Assembly: GCA_045605745.1 (NCBI GenBank)
Contig: JAZUQN010000016.1
Coordinates: forward strand, 1 to 7,107
Source: SIG710 sp045605745
GTDB lineage: Bacteria > Bacillota > Clostridia > Oscillospirales > CAG-272
DNA length: 7,107 bases
Direction of reading: 5' to 3'
The position numbers and the translations under genes were made by a program. The notes under the pieces are model-generated. The model searched no databases and was not told the origin of the DNA. It was given only the letters and a program-made list of their open reading frames with translations. This document shows, piece by piece, positions 6,893-7,107 of this stretch (positions are counted from its first letter, which is position 1; each line of letters starts with the position of its first letter).

Positions 6893-6946
6893 GCACACTG
6901 CGAAATTTTTATGGTCAATCGCCTACCATATACGAAAGCAGTGTGC
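6893..6946. repeat. Long hairpin with inner stem (GCACACTGC/GCAGTGTGC)
   Basis: GCACACTGC (6893-6901) pairs perfectly with GCAGTGTGC (6938-6946). Inside it, TATGGT (6910-6915) pairs with ACCATA (6925-6930) around a 9-nt loop, with unpaired GAAATTTT and TACGAAA flanking the inner stem. The downstream arm can also pair with a second CACTGC at 6951-6956, giving a competing hairpin. Confidence 0.75.
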
Positions 6947-6958
6947 GGTTCACTGCAC

Positions 6959-6992
6959 CCTTATTGCGCCGGTCGTCCATGGCGCAATAAGG
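6959..6992. repeat. 12-bp perfect hairpin overlapping a Shine-Dalgarno
   Basis: CCTTATTGCGCC (6959-6970) and GGCGCAATAAGG (6981-6992) form an uninterrupted 12-bp stem with a 10-nt loop. The 3' arm supplies the first half of AAGGAGG (6989-6995), so the stem would partly hide that ribosome binding site in RNA. TCACT (6950-6954) and AGTGA (7001-7005) could extend it beyond an internal loop. Confidence 0.78.
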
Positions 6993-7004
6993 AGGAGTAG
7001 AGTG

Positions 7005-7058
7005 ATGCACAGCTCCCTTAGAAAATGCAGAATTGCATTTTCAGAGGAGCGTTGGTAA
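7005..7058 (+). CDS. Possible 17-residue leader peptide ORF
   Basis: A short ORF (MHSSLRKC... ending ...SEERW) starts at ATG 7005, 9 nt after a strong AAGGAGG (6989-6995); an in-frame GTG at 7002 is an alternative start. It is too short for a domain and matches nothing I recognise. Its codons overlap two hairpins, and its TAA stop (7056-7058) begins in the GGT loop of the 7049-7061 stem. That arrangement would suit a leader peptide whose translation changes downstream folding, but the ORF could be chance within a structured element. Confidence 0.3.
   Translation: MHSSLRKCRIAFSEERW
7012..7050. repeat. Nested hairpin (GCTCC/GGAGC enclosing GAAAATGCA/TGCATTTTC)
   Basis: GAAAATGCA (7021-7029) and TGCATTTTC (7034-7042) form a perfect 9-bp stem with a GAAT tetraloop. 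GCTCC (7012-7016) and GGAGC (7046-7050) close it, with a small internal loop. The same CCTTAG (7016-7021) could instead pair with CTAAGG at 7061-7066. Confidence 0.72.
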
Positions 7059-7060
7059 CG

Positions 7061-7104
7061 CTAAGGAAGGGAATCCTTAGAGGGAAACGCAGTTGCCCTC
7101 TAAG
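7061..7104. repeat. Two overlapping, mutually exclusive hairpins
   Basis: CTAAGGA (7061-7067) pairs with TCCTTAG (7074-7080) around a 6-nt loop. CTTAGAGGG (7076-7084) pairs with CCCTCTAAG (7096-7104), with an inner AAC/GTT stem on a GCA loop. Both stems use CTTAG at 7076-7080, so only one can be complete at a time. Confidence 0.72.
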
Positions 7105-7107
7105 TGC

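Larger units (their letters stand above)
6853..7107. other. Hairpin-dense structured region of unknown identity, cut by the window edge
   Basis: About 255 bp after the terminator carry no recognisable protein but a nearly unbroken series of stem-loops: 6853-6868 (6 bp, ATGA loop), 6876-6889 (5 bp), 6893-6946 (9 bp with an inner 6-bp stem), 6959-6992 (12 bp), 7012-7050 (5 bp enclosing a 9-bp stem), 7049-7061 (GCGTT/AACGC), 7061-7080 (7 bp) and 7076-7104 (9 bp). Several share arms and cannot form together. GCAC (7007-7010) can pair with GTGC (7104-7107) to close the last group into a multibranch structure. Such density suggests a structured RNA, an mRNA leader or the end of a mobile element. 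I looked for signatures of RNase P RNA, tmRNA, SRP RNA, T-box and tRNA and saw none. Strand is undecided; a ribosome binding site at 6989-6995 favours plus. No clear promoter was found. Confidence 0.6.

Noticed and set aside
6943..6958. tRNA T-arm-like stretch (GTGC, GGTTCACT loop, GCAC)
   Set aside because: The loop and stem lengths are wrong, there is no matching acceptor, D-arm or anticodon arm, and the bases fit better in other hairpins.
6801..7058. 85-codon plus-strand ORF reaching from the terminator to 7058
   Set aside because: Its start lies inside the terminator stem, it has no ribosome binding site, and most of its codons fall in hairpins. Only its last 17 codons follow a good ribosome binding site, and these are listed separately.
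6853..7107. Known RNA classes (RNase P RNA, tmRNA, SRP RNA, T-box leader) or a CRISPR array
   Set aside because: I could not find the conserved sequences of these RNAs, and there are no regularly spaced identical repeats.

Overview
The window looks like a piece of a moderately AT-rich Firmicutes genome, most likely a gut- or rumen-type Clostridia. The reasons are GGAGG-type ribosome binding sites, TTGaaa/TATAAT-like promoters, a DUF1538 membrane protein paired with a P-II-like protein, and a clostridial-style cytoplasmic SGNH hydrolase with a GGSIT motif. The assignment is inference from gene content; no rRNA or tRNA gene is present to confirm it.

Layout. (1) Positions 1-1613 hold two different, incomplete secA genes joined tail to tail. 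A plus-strand internal fragment (3-323) meets the N-terminal half of a second secA on the minus strand (1613 down to about 312). The two differ at roughly 28% of the shared residues, yet both stop at the same homologous codon, sharing a 12-bp inverted overlap at 312-323. This looks more like a chimeric join (assembly or amplification) or a very unusual rearrangement than normal gene content. (2) An intergenic region of about 170 bp separates the minus-strand secA from a plus-strand pair, trmL and mnmA. Both encode enzymes that modify the wobble nucleotide (position 34) of tRNAs. A clear promoter (TTGATT, 17 bp, TATAAT) precedes trmL. (3) A second promoter (TTGAAA, 17 bp, TACAAT) precedes a tight three-gene operon: a DUF1538 polytopic membrane protein built of two repeats, a tandem P-II-like protein whose start overlaps the membrane gene by 11 bp, and an SGNH/GDSL esterase starting 3 bp after the P-II-like stop. 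A strong intrinsic terminator (6797-6830) ends the operon. (4) The last 255 bp or so (6853-7107) hold no convincing long gene but are densely packed with perfect hairpins. Several are mutually exclusive, and one overlaps an ideal Shine-Dalgarno in front of a 17-codon ORF. This is the best candidate for an undescribed element: a structured RNA, a leader, or the end of a mobile element cut off by the window edge.

How the genes work together. TrmL and MnmA act on the same tRNA position and are probably co-transcribed. The DUF1538/P-II-like pair resembles in logic the known pairs of a transporter and its P-II gate (AmtB-GlnK, SbtA-SbtB), but the substrate is unknown. The role of the esterase in that operon is unexplained.
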